Assembly: GCF_021474685.1 (NCBI RefSeq)
Contig: NZ_JAKEIT010000021.1
Location: 1-44,832 of the forward strand
Source: Tetragenococcus halophilus
GTDB lineage: Bacteria > Bacillota > Bacilli > Lactobacillales > Enterococcaceae
DNA length: 44,832 bases
Reading direction: 5' to 3'
Shown here in pieces: positions 1 through 8,705 of the stretch. Numbering within the stretch: position 1 is the stretch's first letter; each line of letters starts with the position of its first letter. The notes beneath the pieces are model-generated. The model was not told the DNA's origin. It made no database searches and saw nothing but the letters and a program-made list of their open reading frames with translations. Made by a program: the position numbers and the translations under genes.

Positions 1-697
1 GTTGTTCACCCACTAAGAATCGACTTGTTGATAATCTTTCTTCAATTTCATCTAATCTATCAAACAATTTAGTAACTTCTTGCTCGTAAAATCCTTGTTC
101 ATTAGCAAGACCTATTTTATATACTGCATTATTAATTTCCGGTCCAATAATATTATTCCATGCTTCGATTTCGGATAAGGATTCTTCGGGAGCATAGTTA
201 TCGTCATTTGCTCCGACGTCATCAAAGGCACTGTTTAGCATACGAATAATATCAGATGATTCATTATTAACAATTTGATTTGTTTTCTTATCAAATAAAA
301 CAGGAACAGACACTTTTCCGGTAAAATTAGGGTCAGAAAAAGTATAAATTTCTCGTAAATAATTCGCATTGATCACGGGATCAGGTATTACACCATCACC
401 GTCTTCAAAACTCCACCCCTGATCATACATCACAGGGTTCACTACCGATAAAGAAATGATGTCTTGTAAGCCTTTTAAACTACGCATCATAAGCGCTCGA
501 CTGGCAAAAGGACAAGCATAAGAAACATACAAATGATAACGACCCGTTTCTGCTTTAAAACCGCCTTCTCCTGTTGGACCAGCACTACCGTCTGGCGTAA
601 TCCAATGACGAAATTGTAAATTAGTCGTTACGACCTCTCCATCTGCATTAGCCGGTCTATCTTCTTTCTGCCATTCACCGTTTACTAACATTCCCAT
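1..697 (-). CDS. Glutathionyl-hydroquinone reductase (Xi-class GST), C-terminus cut by window edge
   Basis: The reverse strand reads openly from an ATG at 697 to base 1, giving about 232 residues with no stop, so the C-terminal part lies outside the window. Family members run to roughly 310-330 residues. The thioredoxin-fold half carries Y-A-C-P-F at about residues 60-64. Cys62 matches the catalytic Cys of the ECM4/YqjG family, usually Cys-Pro-Trp. The N-terminal stretch with FRHWITPDG and the later KVSVPVLFD and NNESSDIIR motifs are typical. Known members reduce glutathionyl-hydroquinones in the cytosol using glutathione. A run of G residues 7-11 bases upstream is the likely ribosome site, although the ATG at 691 could also serve. 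With the YghU-like enzyme at 22.9 kb this implies that the host makes or imports glutathione. The family assignment is firm; the substrate is inferred. Confidence 0.88.
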   Translation of the reverse strand, partial: MGMLVNGEWQKEDRPANADGEVVTTNLQFRHWITPDGSAGPTGEGGFKAETGRYHLYVSYACPFASRALMMRSLKGLQDIISLSVVNPVMYDQGWSFEDGDGVIPDPVINANYLREIYTFSDPNFTGKVSVPVLFDKKTNQIVNNESSDIIRMLNSAFDDVGANDDNYAPEESLSEIEAWNNIIGPEINNAVYKIGLANEQGFYEQEVTKLFDRLDEIEERLSTSRFLVGEQ

Positions 698-783
698 TAT
701 TTTTTCCCCCACTTTCTTCAAAATAACCTTCTCAATTCATTATAAATTATACATAGTTATTTTAATAATAAAGTGTTTTTCAT

Positions 784-1302
784 CTACGAAAGCTCTGATA
801 TCGTTCGGAAGTAGCTGATGATTTCTTCATGAAGAAATGGTATTAATAATAAGACCAGAGTAATAATACTTAATACTACAGCTTTTTTTGAAAGTGCTTG
901 GTTGAGTTTTTGCCAATCAAGTGAAAAGAGTAGAGCTATAAAGAAAATCATTCCACCTAGGTGTAACCAAGGTGTTATTTCTTGGAAATCGGCATTAAAA
1001 GCAAGCAAAACAGCAAAAAGAAGTACTGTCACACCAATACTTATCACGACGATTTTTTCTACTGGGGTGAATATTTGCGTGGTTTTCAATTTATTCATAA
1101 GTTCTTCATCTCCTCTGATAAGTTCGTCCAGTGAAATTTCAAAAAGGTCACTAATGGCAACAATATTAGCGAAACTAGGTAATGCAATGTCCTGCTCCCA
1201 CTTTGAAATAGATTGCCGTGAAATATGCAATTTATCTGCTAGCTCTTGCTGAGACCAATTTTTCGTTTCACGTTGTTTTTTTAAACGTTCACCTATCTTC
1301 AT
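784..1302 (-). CDS. XRE-family HTH regulator with C-terminal membrane segments
   Basis: 172 residues. Residues 4-58 form a classic Xre/Cro helix-turn-helix, with QQELADKLHISRQSISKWE as the turn and recognition helices. After a charged linker, residues about 82-160 contain three hydrophobic stretches, so the C-terminal part is probably membrane-embedded. A GAGGAGG ribosome site sits 7 bases before the ATG. HTH proteins with this layout are common in Firmicutes and often control neighbouring transport or stress genes, sometimes by sensing at the membrane. No target can be named here. The gene lies 20 bp downstream of a small membrane ORF (1323-1571) and may be co-transcribed with it. The regulator call is firm; the role is unknown. 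Confidence 0.85.
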   Translation of the reverse strand: MKIGERLKKQRETKNWSQQELADKLHISRQSISKWEQDIALPSFANIVAISDLFEISLDELIRGDEELMNKLKTTQIFTPVEKIVVISIGVTVLLFAVLLAFNADFQEITPWLHLGGMIFFIALLFSLDWQKLNQALSKKAVVLSIITLVLLLIPFLHEEIISYFRTISELS

Positions 1303-1322
1303 AAAAATTCCTCCTCACATTT

Positions 1323-1571
1323 TTACATAACCACTATTGTTTCATAAATTCTAGCACCAAATGGTTGCAAGCAATTAATTACAAAAAGAACACATATATA
1401 GCAGGCTATTATCCGAAGCGGAAGGAATACAAAGACAAAGGTAATACCTAGGTAAATTATCATACAACCTTTAACATTGGTAAAAAAGATAGGTAGCGTT
1501 ACGAACCATGTTACTAACAGGAAAAATAGCAGAAATTTCCCTATGCTTATTCTAAAAACTAAAGGATCCAA
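1323..1571 (-). CDS. Possible small hydrophobic membrane protein
   Basis: An 82-residue reading frame that would start at a TTG only 17 bp after the MarR gene stop. It is very hydrophobic, with two or three possible membrane segments (about residues 11-31, 35-55 and 55-70). The apparent ribosome site is poor and no family is recognised. It fills the gap between the MarR gene and the XRE regulator in the same direction, which supports it being real. The non-ATG start and lack of a ribosome site argue against. It could be a decayed gene or chance. Confidence 0.35.
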   Translation of the reverse strand: MDPLVFRISIGKFLLFFLLVTWFVTLPIFFTNVKGCMIIYLGITFVFVFLPLRIIACYICVLFVINCLQPFGARIYETIVVM

Positions 1572-1588
1572 AAGAACACTTGTCTCTG

Positions 1589-2005
1589 CTAACCAAAGTG
1601 CTCAAGTTTTACTAAATTTTCAACCAATTTCTGTTTGTTAGTCTTTCCCAGAATTTGCTCAAATCTTTTTTCAGACGCATTCAAAAAGGAATTAATTTTT
1701 ATTTCGATTTCCTGCGCTTTTGGGGTCAAATTAATTTCTTTAAGTCGTACATCTTGGCTACTAGCTTTTCTTATTATTAATCCCTTTTCTTCCATTAATT
1801 TTAAAATATTCGTAGCTGTAGGCTTTCTAATGTTAAATTCGTTTTCTATATCTTTTTGATAAATTGCCCCATTTTGTGAGTTAGAGCTTAAAAAATCAAT
1901 GATGCTCAACTGTGTGCCAGTTAACCCTAAAGTCCTAGCATATTGATCAACTTCTCTGTGTAAATTATTTTGTGCTCTTTGAAGCGCAACGCCTAATCTC
2001 CTCAT
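1589..2005 (-). CDS. MarR-family transcriptional regulator
   Basis: 138 residues with a winged-helix core. A helical N-terminus (to about residue 35) is followed by the recognition region with NIRKPTATNILKLMEEKGLI at about 59-78, and then by the wing with RKASSQDVRLKEINLT. That last motif is the typical MarR basic wing. It starts 4 bp after the stop of the MFS transporter gene, so the two form an operon with the pump first. The natural hypothesis is that it represses the operon through the GTTAGC-TT-GCTAAC palindrome just upstream of the MFS gene, with relief by a drug-like ligand. Family firm; ligand unknown. Confidence 0.9.
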   Translation of the reverse strand: MRRLGVALQRAQNNLHREVDQYARTLGLTGTQLSIIDFLSSNSQNGAIYQKDIENEFNIRKPTATNILKLMEEKGLIIRKASSQDVRLKEINLTPKAQEIEIKINSFLNASEKRFEQILGKTNKQKLVENLVKLEHFG

Positions 2006-2009
2006 TGGT

Positions 2010-3410
2010 TTACTCCTTACTTATATTTTCTTTTTTAGTGGCATGATAAAGCAAAACACTTCCAACAATTACTATAAAAAATAAAAATGTTAAAGCAATT
2101 TGAGCGCCCATACTTGTTTTTCCAGCAGTAGTTTCCGCCGTACTTATTTGTTGGCCAACTTGCATAATAGCTGAAACTATAGAAGTCCCAACGGCGCCTG
2201 AAAACTGTAAAATCATATTAAACAGTCCATTTCCATCTGCATTATCTTCTCTATTTAGCAGGGCTAACGAATGTGTCATAATATTGCCCATTATCAAACC
2301 CATCCCCATCATAACGATAAGATAAAAAAAGATAATTTCAATTGAAGTTAATGATGAAGCAAAAATAGTAAAAAGTAAAGTACCTATAATTTGTAAAAAG
2401 GCACCCACCATAATGGGTCTTCTAGCGCCAAAATTATCCAAAAGACGTCCACCAATTGGCGTAAGTACTGCCCCTAAAGCAGCGCCTGGTAAAACTAGAA
2501 AACCTGCTACCGTAGCAGTTGAACCATTCACAAGTTGAATATAATTCGGCAAAATAAAGGAGAGACCTAATGCAACGATTTGGAAAACAAAGTAGGCACT
2601 GATCCCTTGAGTAAACTTAGTTATATTGAAAAGTTTGATATTTATTAACGGGTCAGTAGTACGTAACGAATGCTTGATAAAATAAATGAGCGCTACAATC
2701 CCAATCACAAAAGGCAAAGCAAAATTTAGAAACTTTTCCTGAACCGTTGATAAATTGCTAAATGCCAAAATAAAACCAATAAAAGTAATTGCTATACTAA
2801 TAAAACCGCTAATGTCAATTTTAGTATGTTGAGCAGAATTAGGCTCACTTTTGATAAAGACACTACCAATAATAAAGGAAACGACAATAATAGGTATGAT
2901 AGAAATGAAAATGTACCGCCAACCTAATGAATTAACTATCAAGCCTCCCAGAGTAGGTCCTAGAGCAGGGGCAATCGCTGTAATCATTGTTCCTACTCCC
3001 ATAAGTAATCCAATTTTATTAATAGGTGCTCGTTCTAGGATAATGTTAAACATTAATGGCAAAGCAATCCCGGTCCCTACACCTTGTATAACACGTCCAA
3101 CGACTAAAAGAGCGAAGGTCGTGGTAGTAGAATCTATGACCAACCCTAACAAAAATAATAATACTGCGATTATGAAAAGCTTTTTAGAAGAAAAATTTTT
3201 CTTCAAATAAGCTGATAAGGGCATGATAATTGCTGCAGTTAATAAATAGCCTGTGGTCATCCATTGTACAGTAGCTATATTTACATTAAATTCTTCCATC
3301 AAAACAGGAAACGTTATATTACTAGCCGTTTCAATTACCACACCACAAAAAGACAATAAACCTGTGGCAACAATAGCCAAAATTAAGTGTCTATCTAGTT
3401 TTCTTTCCAT
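2010..3410 (-). CDS. MFS multidrug efflux transporter, DHA2 (14-TM) type
   Basis: 466 residues, strongly hydrophobic along the whole length, with about 14 membrane segments as in the EmrB/QacA/LmrB drug:H+ antiporters. Residues around 106-120 read GRVIQGVGTGIALPL, and ITAIAPALGPTLGGL near 145-160 is the antiporter motif C (GPxxGG), a hallmark of drug exporters. The start ATG has a GGAGGAGG ribosome site. The gene leads an operon with a MarR regulator. A sigma-A-like promoter and a 14-bp palindrome lie just upstream, which suggests induction by the exported compound. Specificity cannot be read from sequence. Confidence 0.92.
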   Translation of the reverse strand: MERKLDRHLILAIVATGLLSFCGVVIETASNITFPVLMEEFNVNIATVQWMTTGYLLTAAIIMPLSAYLKKNFSSKKLFIIAVLLFLLGLVIDSTTTTFALLVVGRVIQGVGTGIALPLMFNIILERAPINKIGLLMGVGTMITAIAPALGPTLGGLIVNSLGWRYIFISIIPIIVVSFIIGSVFIKSEPNSAQHTKIDISGFISIAITFIGFILAFSNLSTVQEKFLNFALPFVIGIVALIYFIKHSLRTTDPLINIKLFNITKFTQGISAYFVFQIVALGLSFILPNYIQLVNGSTATVAGFLVLPGAALGAVLTPIGGRLLDNFGARRPIMVGAFLQIIGTLLFTIFASSLTSIEIIFFYLIVMMGMGLIMGNIMTHSLALLNREDNADGNGLFNMILQFSGAVGTSIVSAIMQVGQQISTAETTAGKTSMGAQIALTFLFFIVIVGSVLLYHATKKENISKE

Positions 3411-3719
3411 AAAAATCCTCCTCCATAATAGTTAGCTTGCTAACCAATACAGAAGATTATAATACTCTAAGAAAAAACATAAGTCAATAATAACCTGGAT
3501 TACTCTCGTGAGCGAACTCGCTGATAAAATGGATAATTCTATTTTTGCATGCTTTGTAAGTTTTTCTTTTTTTATAAACCATTCAGGAACATGGTATTAA
3601 ATATGAGTTTGGTAAAATTCTTAATTTTGAAAATATATCTATGAACTTAATTTAATAGCTATACAGCAAAAACAACTTACACTCTTTTTATTAAAATATC
3701 TCTAGCCATAATAGATTAC
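3411..3719. other. Intergenic region between MFS operon promoter and methyltransferase gene end
   Basis: Apart from the promoter/operator at 3431-3487, this AT-rich stretch contains one GC-richer patch at 3500-3525 (TACTCTCGTGAGCGAACTCG and following). The patch resembles other short imperfect hairpins in the window, near 8589 and 25097. I see no ORF, RNA gene or convincing terminator in the remainder. Confidence 0.5.
3431..3487 (-). promoter_or_regulatory. Promoter and MarR-type palindromic operator of the MFS-marR operon
   Basis: On the reverse strand, TTGACT (3487-3482) and TATTAT (3464-3459) are separated by 17 bp, a good sigma-A promoter. The perfect inverted repeat GTTAGC-TT-GCTAAC (3431-3444) lies about 15 bases downstream of the -10, over the expected transcript start and ahead of the ribosome site. 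That position suits a repressor that blocks initiation. Assignment to the MarR protein of the operon is inference from context. Confidence 0.65.
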
Positions 3720-4475
3720 TCATGACACGCGTAAGACCATCATATAACGGTGTTCAACGGAACTTATAAATCCCTTCTCTTGGATTTCATGATGTAGTGC
3801 CATTAAACTATCCAAACATTTATCAACGGAAAAATCAGGAAATTCCCACTCGACAATTGACGCGTAATAGGCAATAGCACCTGCATCAAAAAATTTAAGC
3901 TGAGCGTAAAATTCATCTTTTGCAAGTATCTCGAACCCGAGCTTTTTTGCTTGTTCTAACTGATAACCCAACTGGTTACGAGAATCAACTTCTAGATCTT
4001 TTTTCAAGAGTCGTCTGGAAAGCGTCCGACTATTTTCACAGCCTACTTGCTGTGTGATAAATATGCCCGGTTTTTTTAGCGTACGCATTACTTCATCCAA
4101 CCGAAAAGCTTCATGTCGATTAATTATAATATCAAAGGAAGGGTCTGGGTAAGGAAGGATATCATCTTCTTCCACAAATTTGACGGTAACACCTAACGGC
4201 CCTAGTTTCTCTTTACATAACTGGTAATTGGGTAGGTAACCTTCTGTCACTGAAATCTTATTATAAGGATGTTCAAGGCTCAAAAGAACTTCTCCACCGC
4301 CTGTTCCCATGTCTAATAAATCATCATTTTCTTTTAAGTACTGTTTGACAATTTCTAAATAATCCCAAGGTAGAGCTTCCATTTCCCATCTGCCACTATC
4401 ATCTAAATAGGAAAAATCCCAGCCTTCAAAAGAACGTGTAGCTTCTTGTTTCCATTGCTCTATTAATGTTTTCAT
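3720..4475 (-). CDS. Class I SAM-dependent methyltransferase
   Basis: About 251 residues from the ATG at 4475, which has AAAGGA 9-10 bases upstream. An upstream extension to 4532 is open but lacks a ribosome site. Residues 53-64 read LLDMGTGGGEVL, the glycine-rich SAM-binding motif I. An acidic post-I strand (VTEGY) and FDIIINRHEAF (motif IV region) follow. The motif order is that of a Rossmann methyltransferase. N-terminal Trp- and Glu-rich helices resemble small-molecule or rRNA-type methyltransferases of Firmicutes, but the acceptor cannot be identified. It follows the acetyltransferase gene in the same direction with a 10-bp palindromic element between them. Confidence 0.82.
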   Translation of the reverse strand: MKTLIEQWKQEATRSFEGWDFSYLDDSGRWEMEALPWDYLEIVKQYLKENDDLLDMGTGGGEVLLSLEHPYNKISVTEGYLPNYQLCKEKLGPLGVTVKFVEEDDILPYPDPSFDIIINRHEAFRLDEVMRTLKKPGIFITQQVGCENSRTLSRRLLKKDLEVDSRNQLGYQLEQAKKLGFEILAKDEFYAQLKFFDAGAIAYYASIVEWEFPDFSVDKCLDSLMALHHEIQEKGFISSVEHRYMMVLRVS

Positions 4476-4536
4476 AATGTTTATCCTTTCGTATTCTTTA
4501 ATAAACAGATACAATACGATAAACTGCGACAAAGCT

Positions 4537-4570
4537 ACTCGATACGCCGCCGCTTTTTACCGTATCGAGT
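4537..4570. repeat. Short palindromic element with 10-bp perfect arms
   Basis: ACTCGATACG (4537-4546) and CGTATCGAGT (4561-4570) are perfect reverse complements around a 14-base centre rich in CCGCCGC. No T-run follows on either strand, so it does not look like a simple terminator. It is much GC-richer than its surroundings and resembles in design the hairpin at 10596-10632. Confidence 0.55.
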
Positions 4571-4604
4571 GGTTAATTCGTTGCATAATAGTCTCTCCTT
4601 TAAT

Positions 4605-5042
4605 TTATAAATATTTTTCAACAGATCGACAGCTTTTACCATCTTCATAATAGACATCAGATGAAATCTTATACCCACATTTTAAATAAAATGCTAATGC
4701 AACAGCCTCTGAATGGATAATAACTTTTTTGTAACCTTTTGTTTTCGAGTAATCTTCTAATTGTTTAAGAATTTCAGATGAAAGGTGACTTCCTCTATAT
4801 TCTTTTAATGTGGCCACACGTGTGATTTGTACGCTTTCATCATCTATTTTCAGTAAACGAGCGGTAGAAATAGGCAAATCACCTTGATATGCTAATGCAT
4901 AAACCGCGTTGTTGTTATCATTCAAATCAAATTCATTTTGCAATGAGATTTGGCCTTCCAGCACAAATACTTGCATACGAATAAAAATACTTGCAGCTTG
5001 TTGCCAAATTTGGTTTCCAATAACAATTTCCGTGTCTTCCAT
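4605..5042 (-). CDS. GNAT-family N-acetyltransferase
   Basis: 145 residues. A typical GNAT fold can be traced: the strand ARLLKIDDESVQITRVATL leads into the acetyl-CoA-binding loop (YRGSHLSSEILKQLEDY, about residues 83-99, the R/Q-x-x-G-x-G/A region). The strand KVIIHSEAVALAFYLKCGYK follows, with the common A-x-x-F-Y-x-x-x-G-Y end motif. The start has a GGGGTGA ribosome site. These enzymes transfer an acetyl group to an amine; the substrate is not predictable here. It lies 79 bp downstream of the cysteine desulfurase gene and could be read through from the selenium operon. Confidence 0.88.
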   Translation of the reverse strand: MEDTEIVIGNQIWQQAASIFIRMQVFVLEGQISLQNEFDLNDNNNAVYALAYQGDLPISTARLLKIDDESVQITRVATLKEYRGSHLSSEILKQLEDYSKTKGYKKVIIHSEAVALAFYLKCGYKISSDVYYEDGKSCRSVEKYL

Positions 5043-5121
5043 CTACTCACCCCATCCGTTCTTTATTCATTAAATAACAGATAAGTTCACTAAACAACTA
5101 TAGTAAGTGCAAAATTGGCTA

Positions 5122-6249
5122 TTAGACATTATTTTCTCTATCAAAATAAGCTTTCAACAAAGCAACAGTCTCATCGACTTCCTCTTTTGTCGTATATCTT
5201 CCTACACTAAAACGAATTGCGCCTAAAGCAATTTTTTCATCAACTCCCATTGCTTTTAAAACAGGAGAAATGACCGTAGACGATGTATGACAAGCCGAGC
5301 CTGTCGCAGCCCAAATATCAGGATTGTCTTCTAATATTTTGGCGCCATTATATCCGATAAAACTAACATTTAATGTATTCGGTAATCGGTTCGTCTGATC
5401 TCCATTTAAATGAACTTTATCGTTAAATTCTTTTCTTAATTGCTTATAAAAATAATCACGAATATCCTTTAAATCGTTGTTTGGCAAGTGATAAGCGGCT
5501 TGAACAGCAGCTTGTGCGAGTGCCGCAATGTAAGGAACGTTTTCAGTACTAGCACGTTGTCCATTTTCCTGACTTGCGCCATGAATCAACGGTTCAATTT
5601 TTATACCTTCACGTATAAACAACGCTCCAATGCCCTTAGGAGCATAAAGTTTATGGCCTGCAACTGTTAAAAAATCTATTTTTGTTTTTTCCAGATCAAT
5701 CGCTACTTTCCCCACAGACTGCGAGGCATCCGTATGGAAAAACACATCTCTTTCTCGGCAAATTTCAGCAATTGCTTCAATGGGTTGTAGCGTCCCCACC
5801 TCATTATTAGAGTGCATGATCGTGACTAAAATCGTATCTTCACGAATCGCATTTTTTACATCAATAGGATTTACCGCGCCTTTTTCATCTACAGGAACAT
5901 AGGTCACTTCGTAACCGTTTTTTTCTAAAAATGCCAAGGGTTCTAAAATTGCTGGATGTTCAATTTCCGAAGTGACGATATGCTTTCCCTGATTTTTATA
6001 GCTATAAGCAACACCTTTTAAAACGGTATTATTTGATTCACTTCCACTTGCAGTAAAAGTGATTTCTGCTGTTTTAGCATTTAAAAGGGCCGCTACTTGT
6101 TCTCTTCCTTCTTCTACTGCTTGTTTTGCGTTATTGCCAATAGGATAACGATTGGATGGGTTCCCAAATTCCTGCTTTAAAAAAGGCAGCATAGCCTGAA
6201 GAACCGTTTCATCCACCGGAGTTGTTGCATTATAATCTAAATAAACCAT
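5122..6249 (-). CDS. Cysteine desulfurase (NifS/IscS type) of the selenium operon
   Basis: A PLP enzyme of 375 residues from the ATG at 6249 (MVYLDYNATTPVD). An in-frame TTG at 6282 would add 11 residues. The fold-type I signature is complete: SGSESNN for phosphate binding, IEHPAI with His98, HTDASQSVGK, and the PLP-binding lysine in AGHKLYAPKG at about Lys200. The catalytic cysteine lies in ATGSACHTSS at about Cys320, in a group I-like loop. It removes sulfur or selenium from (seleno)cysteine as an enzyme-bound persulfide or perselenide. As the last gene after selD and mnmH (65 bp after mnmH), it is the likely sulfur/selenium supplier for selenophosphate or tRNA 2-thiouridine work. Whether it is selenium-specific cannot be seen. 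Confidence 0.92.
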   Translation of the reverse strand: MVYLDYNATTPVDETVLQAMLPFLKQEFGNPSNRYPIGNNAKQAVEEGREQVAALLNAKTAEITFTASGSESNNTVLKGVAYSYKNQGKHIVTSEIEHPAILEPLAFLEKNGYEVTYVPVDEKGAVNPIDVKNAIREDTILVTIMHSNNEVGTLQPIEAIAEICRERDVFFHTDASQSVGKVAIDLEKTKIDFLTVAGHKLYAPKGIGALFIREGIKIEPLIHGASQENGQRASTENVPYIAALAQAAVQAAYHLPNNDLKDIRDYFYKQLRKEFNDKVHLNGDQTNRLPNTLNVSFIGYNGAKILEDNPDIWAATGSACHTSSTVISPVLKAMGVDEKIALGAIRFSVGRYTTKEEVDETVALLKAYFDRENNV

Positions 6250-6314
6250 AATACCGTGATTTCCTTTCTCTATATTTCGCAACTGTTAAGGGTAATAAGT
6301 TTGAAGTCTAAAAT

Positions 6315-7352
6315 TTAATTTTCATTATCGCCAATAAAACGTATAACACTTTCTAAAGCTTCATCTAAATCAGCAGCATAGATATGCTTTTGTGAATTTT
6401 CCGCGTAACGCTTGAGTGTTTTTTCATACATTGGATCATAATAATATTTCAATAAAAGAGCGACTGCAGAAGAAAATTTTTCTTCTGTCAAATTTTTGGC
6501 AATCTCTTTAGCAATTGGTGTATGCACATGTTTTCGAATCCTTTGAAAAGCCTCTTTGATTTCCTCTGGGTACTCTTCAGGGTGGTATTCTTGCAGAATA
6601 ATTTCCACTCGTCTTTCTAAAGGAAGATGGATGAATAGTTGCATACTGTTTTCTTTTTTCTCGTGTAAATTAGCGGGAAGTGTTGCTTTACCAATACGCT
6701 TGCTTTCTCCTTCCATTAACAAAAACGGGCTATCTTCATAATGTACCAACTCTTGTACTAGTAAAGAATCAAACGCCTTTTGCTTATTAGGTAGCAAACC
6801 GATCTGTCCAAAAATCGACCCGCGATGATTTGCCATCTTTTCCAAATCAAGCACTGGATAACCCGCTTTTTTTAAACGTCGTAACAAAACTGTTTTTCCA
6901 CTGCCCGTGTAGCCATTTAACACATACATCCTTTTAGTAAATGTCTGTCTTTCTAATTGTTTCATTACCCATCTTCTATAAGAACGTATGCCTCCTTCTA
7001 ATCTCTCAACTTTTATGCCCATTAAATCGACCACGGTAGCTGCAGTTTTACTGCGCATACCGCCACGTGAGCAATAAACGACTCTTTCTTTTCCTAGAGA
7101 TTGAAATTGTTCAATAAATTCCGGTAATTTTACGGAAAATAGTTCTAGACCTTTTTTCTTAGCTTCTTTAGGACCAACTTGAGTATAGATTGTGCCTACT
7201 TCTGCGCGTTCTTCATTATTCAAAAGAGGAATGTTTATACTGCCGGGAATGTGAAATTCAGCAAACTCCTTAGGAGAACGAACATCTACTAGAGTAACCT
7301 CTCCTTCTTTATGTTTTTTCAATAAATCAAGTAATTCCATATCTTGAAACAT
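6315..7352 (-). CDS. mnmH: tRNA 2-selenouridine synthase
   Basis: 345 residues in two domains. An N-terminal rhodanese domain (about 1-130) has the active-site loop VVYCSRGGMRS with Cys94. A C-terminal P-loop domain has GYTGSGKT at 147-154. This pairing is diagnostic of SelU/YbbB/MnmH. The enzyme replaces sulfur by selenium at the wobble 2-thiouridine of tRNAs for Lys, Glu and Gln, using selenophosphate and a geranylated intermediate. It lies 23 bp downstream of selD, exactly the partner that makes its donor. The ribosome site is weak, so translational coupling to selD is possible. Length and motifs are complete, so it looks functional. Confidence 0.95.
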   Translation of the reverse strand: MFQDMELLDLLKKHKEGEVTLVDVRSPKEFAEFHIPGSINIPLLNNEERAEVGTIYTQVGPKEAKKKGLELFSVKLPEFIEQFQSLGKERVVYCSRGGMRSKTAATVVDLMGIKVERLEGGIRSYRRWVMKQLERQTFTKRMYVLNGYTGSGKTVLLRRLKKAGYPVLDLEKMANHRGSIFGQIGLLPNKQKAFDSLLVQELVHYEDSPFLLMEGESKRIGKATLPANLHEKKENSMQLFIHLPLERRVEIILQEYHPEEYPEEIKEAFQRIRKHVHTPIAKEIAKNLTEEKFSSAVALLLKYYYDPMYEKTLKRYAENSQKHIYAADLDEALESVIRFIGDNEN

Positions 7353-7375
7353 ACTTTCACGCCCTACTATATAAT

Positions 7376-8428
7376 TTACTCCTCAACATTAATATGACCT
7401 TTGTCATCTTCCTCAACACTACCGATAATTGCTGCATCGATATTTTTATCTTTAAGTTCTGCAAGTAGCGACTTAGCATCTGATCCATTCACAGCTGCTA
7501 GTAGTCCACCTGAAGTGACTGCATCGCATAAGATCCATTGATCGATCTGATCTAACGAACTTGCAAAAGTAACGTCATCTTTTAGGTAATTAAAATTATT
7601 CTTCGTGCCTCCTGGTACAGCACCTTCTTCAGCAAGTTGTTTTACTCTTGGCAAAACAGGTACTTGTCGCGCTGCAATACGAATGTTCTTCTTACTAGCT
7701 TGCGCCATTTCTAAAGTATGTCCGAGTAAACCAAAGCCTGTCACGTCAGTACAAGCGTGAACCTCATAATTATCAAAAGTTTCAGCAGCTGTTTTGTTTA
7801 AGCTAGCCATCACTTCAGTTACACGCTCAATTTCTGTTTCGTCCAATAATCCTCTTTTAATAGAGGTCGTCAAAACACCCACACCAATCGGTTTAGTTAA
7901 GATCAACACGTCACCTGCTTGTGCACCACTATTTGTACGGATTTTATCCGGATGAATCTTCCCTGTAACTGCCAACCCAAATTTAGGTTCTTTGTCATCA
8001 ATAGAATGACCACCAACCAAGGCCACGCCAGCTTCTTCTAATTTATTGCTTGCTCCTTCTAAAATTGCGGCAAGTATCTGCTTGTCCAAATCAGCAATCG
8101 GAAAAGCGACAACATTTAGTGCAGTAATCGGTGTCCCGCCCATTGCATAGACGTCACTGATAGCATTTGCTGCAGCAATCTGTCCAAAAGAATAGGGATC
8201 ATCTACAATTGGTGTAAAAAAATCAAGTGTTTGAACAAGAGCAGTACTATCGTTAAGTTTATAAATTCCAGCATCATCGTTTGTTTCCAACCCTACTAAT
8301 AAATTAGGATTGGCTGTAGCTGGAGAAAGCGACTGTAGTACTTGGCGCAAATCCGCTGGCCCGATCTTACAACCACAACCTCCTTTAGAAGACAAAGCTG
8401 TAAGTTTTACTGTATCGTTATTATTCAT
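7376..8428 (-). CDS. selD: Selenide, water dikinase (selenophosphate synthetase)
   Basis: 350 residues, full length. The N-terminal loop reads KGGCGCKIGPADL, with Cys18 and the essential Lys21. The position that is selenocysteine in some SelD proteins is cysteine here, so no recoding is needed. The AIR-synthase-like domains are clear, including TNDDAGIYKLND, VQTLDFFTPIVDDP, AMGGTPITALN, GGHSIDDKEPKFGLAVTG and TDVTGFGLLGH. It makes selenophosphate from selenide and ATP. The gene heads an operon with mnmH and a cysteine desulfurase. No selA/selB is present in the window, so the visible use is tRNA selenouridine. AAGGA lies about 9 bases before the ATG. Confidence 0.96.
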   Translation of the reverse strand: MNNNDTVKLTALSSKGGCGCKIGPADLRQVLQSLSPATANPNLLVGLETNDDAGIYKLNDSTALVQTLDFFTPIVDDPYSFGQIAAANAISDVYAMGGTPITALNVVAFPIADLDKQILAAILEGASNKLEEAGVALVGGHSIDDKEPKFGLAVTGKIHPDKIRTNSGAQAGDVLILTKPIGVGVLTTSIKRGLLDETEIERVTEVMASLNKTAAETFDNYEVHACTDVTGFGLLGHTLEMAQASKKNIRIAARQVPVLPRVKQLAEEGAVPGGTKNNFNYLKDDVTFASSLDQIDQWILCDAVTSGGLLAAVNGSDAKSLLAELKDKNIDAAIIGSVEEDDKGHINVEE

Positions 8429-8461
8429 ATCATCAGATCCTTCTTTTAAGTTTCACCAATA

Positions 8462-8470
8462 ATTTTAACA
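8462..8470 (-). promoter_or_regulatory. Putative extended -10 promoter of selD operon
   Basis: On the reverse strand TGT followed by TAAAAT (8470-8462) forms an extended -10 about 35 bases before the selD start. Only weak -35 candidates (TTTCAT-like) are seen, so this is tentative. Confidence 0.35.
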
Positions 8471-8705
8471 CATTTCAAAAGATATGATGAAAGACTGACG
8501 ATTTTCGTAGGCGAAATGTAAAAGAGGGCTTTTTTGTTTTTATTATCTTCTTAAATCATTGAACAAATAATGAAAAAGAAAAACACTGTTTACTCATGAG
8601 TCGAACGGCTAGTAAAAAGAGAAAATATTGTTTGTTCGTTGACCAGTAATATAACCAATATTTTTTTGAAAAATATTTATCTAAAATATAATAGTTATGA
8701 CCTTG

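Noticed and set aside
7376-8428. Selenocysteine in SelD
   Set aside because: The active-site position is an ordinary cysteine codon and there is no in-frame TGA.
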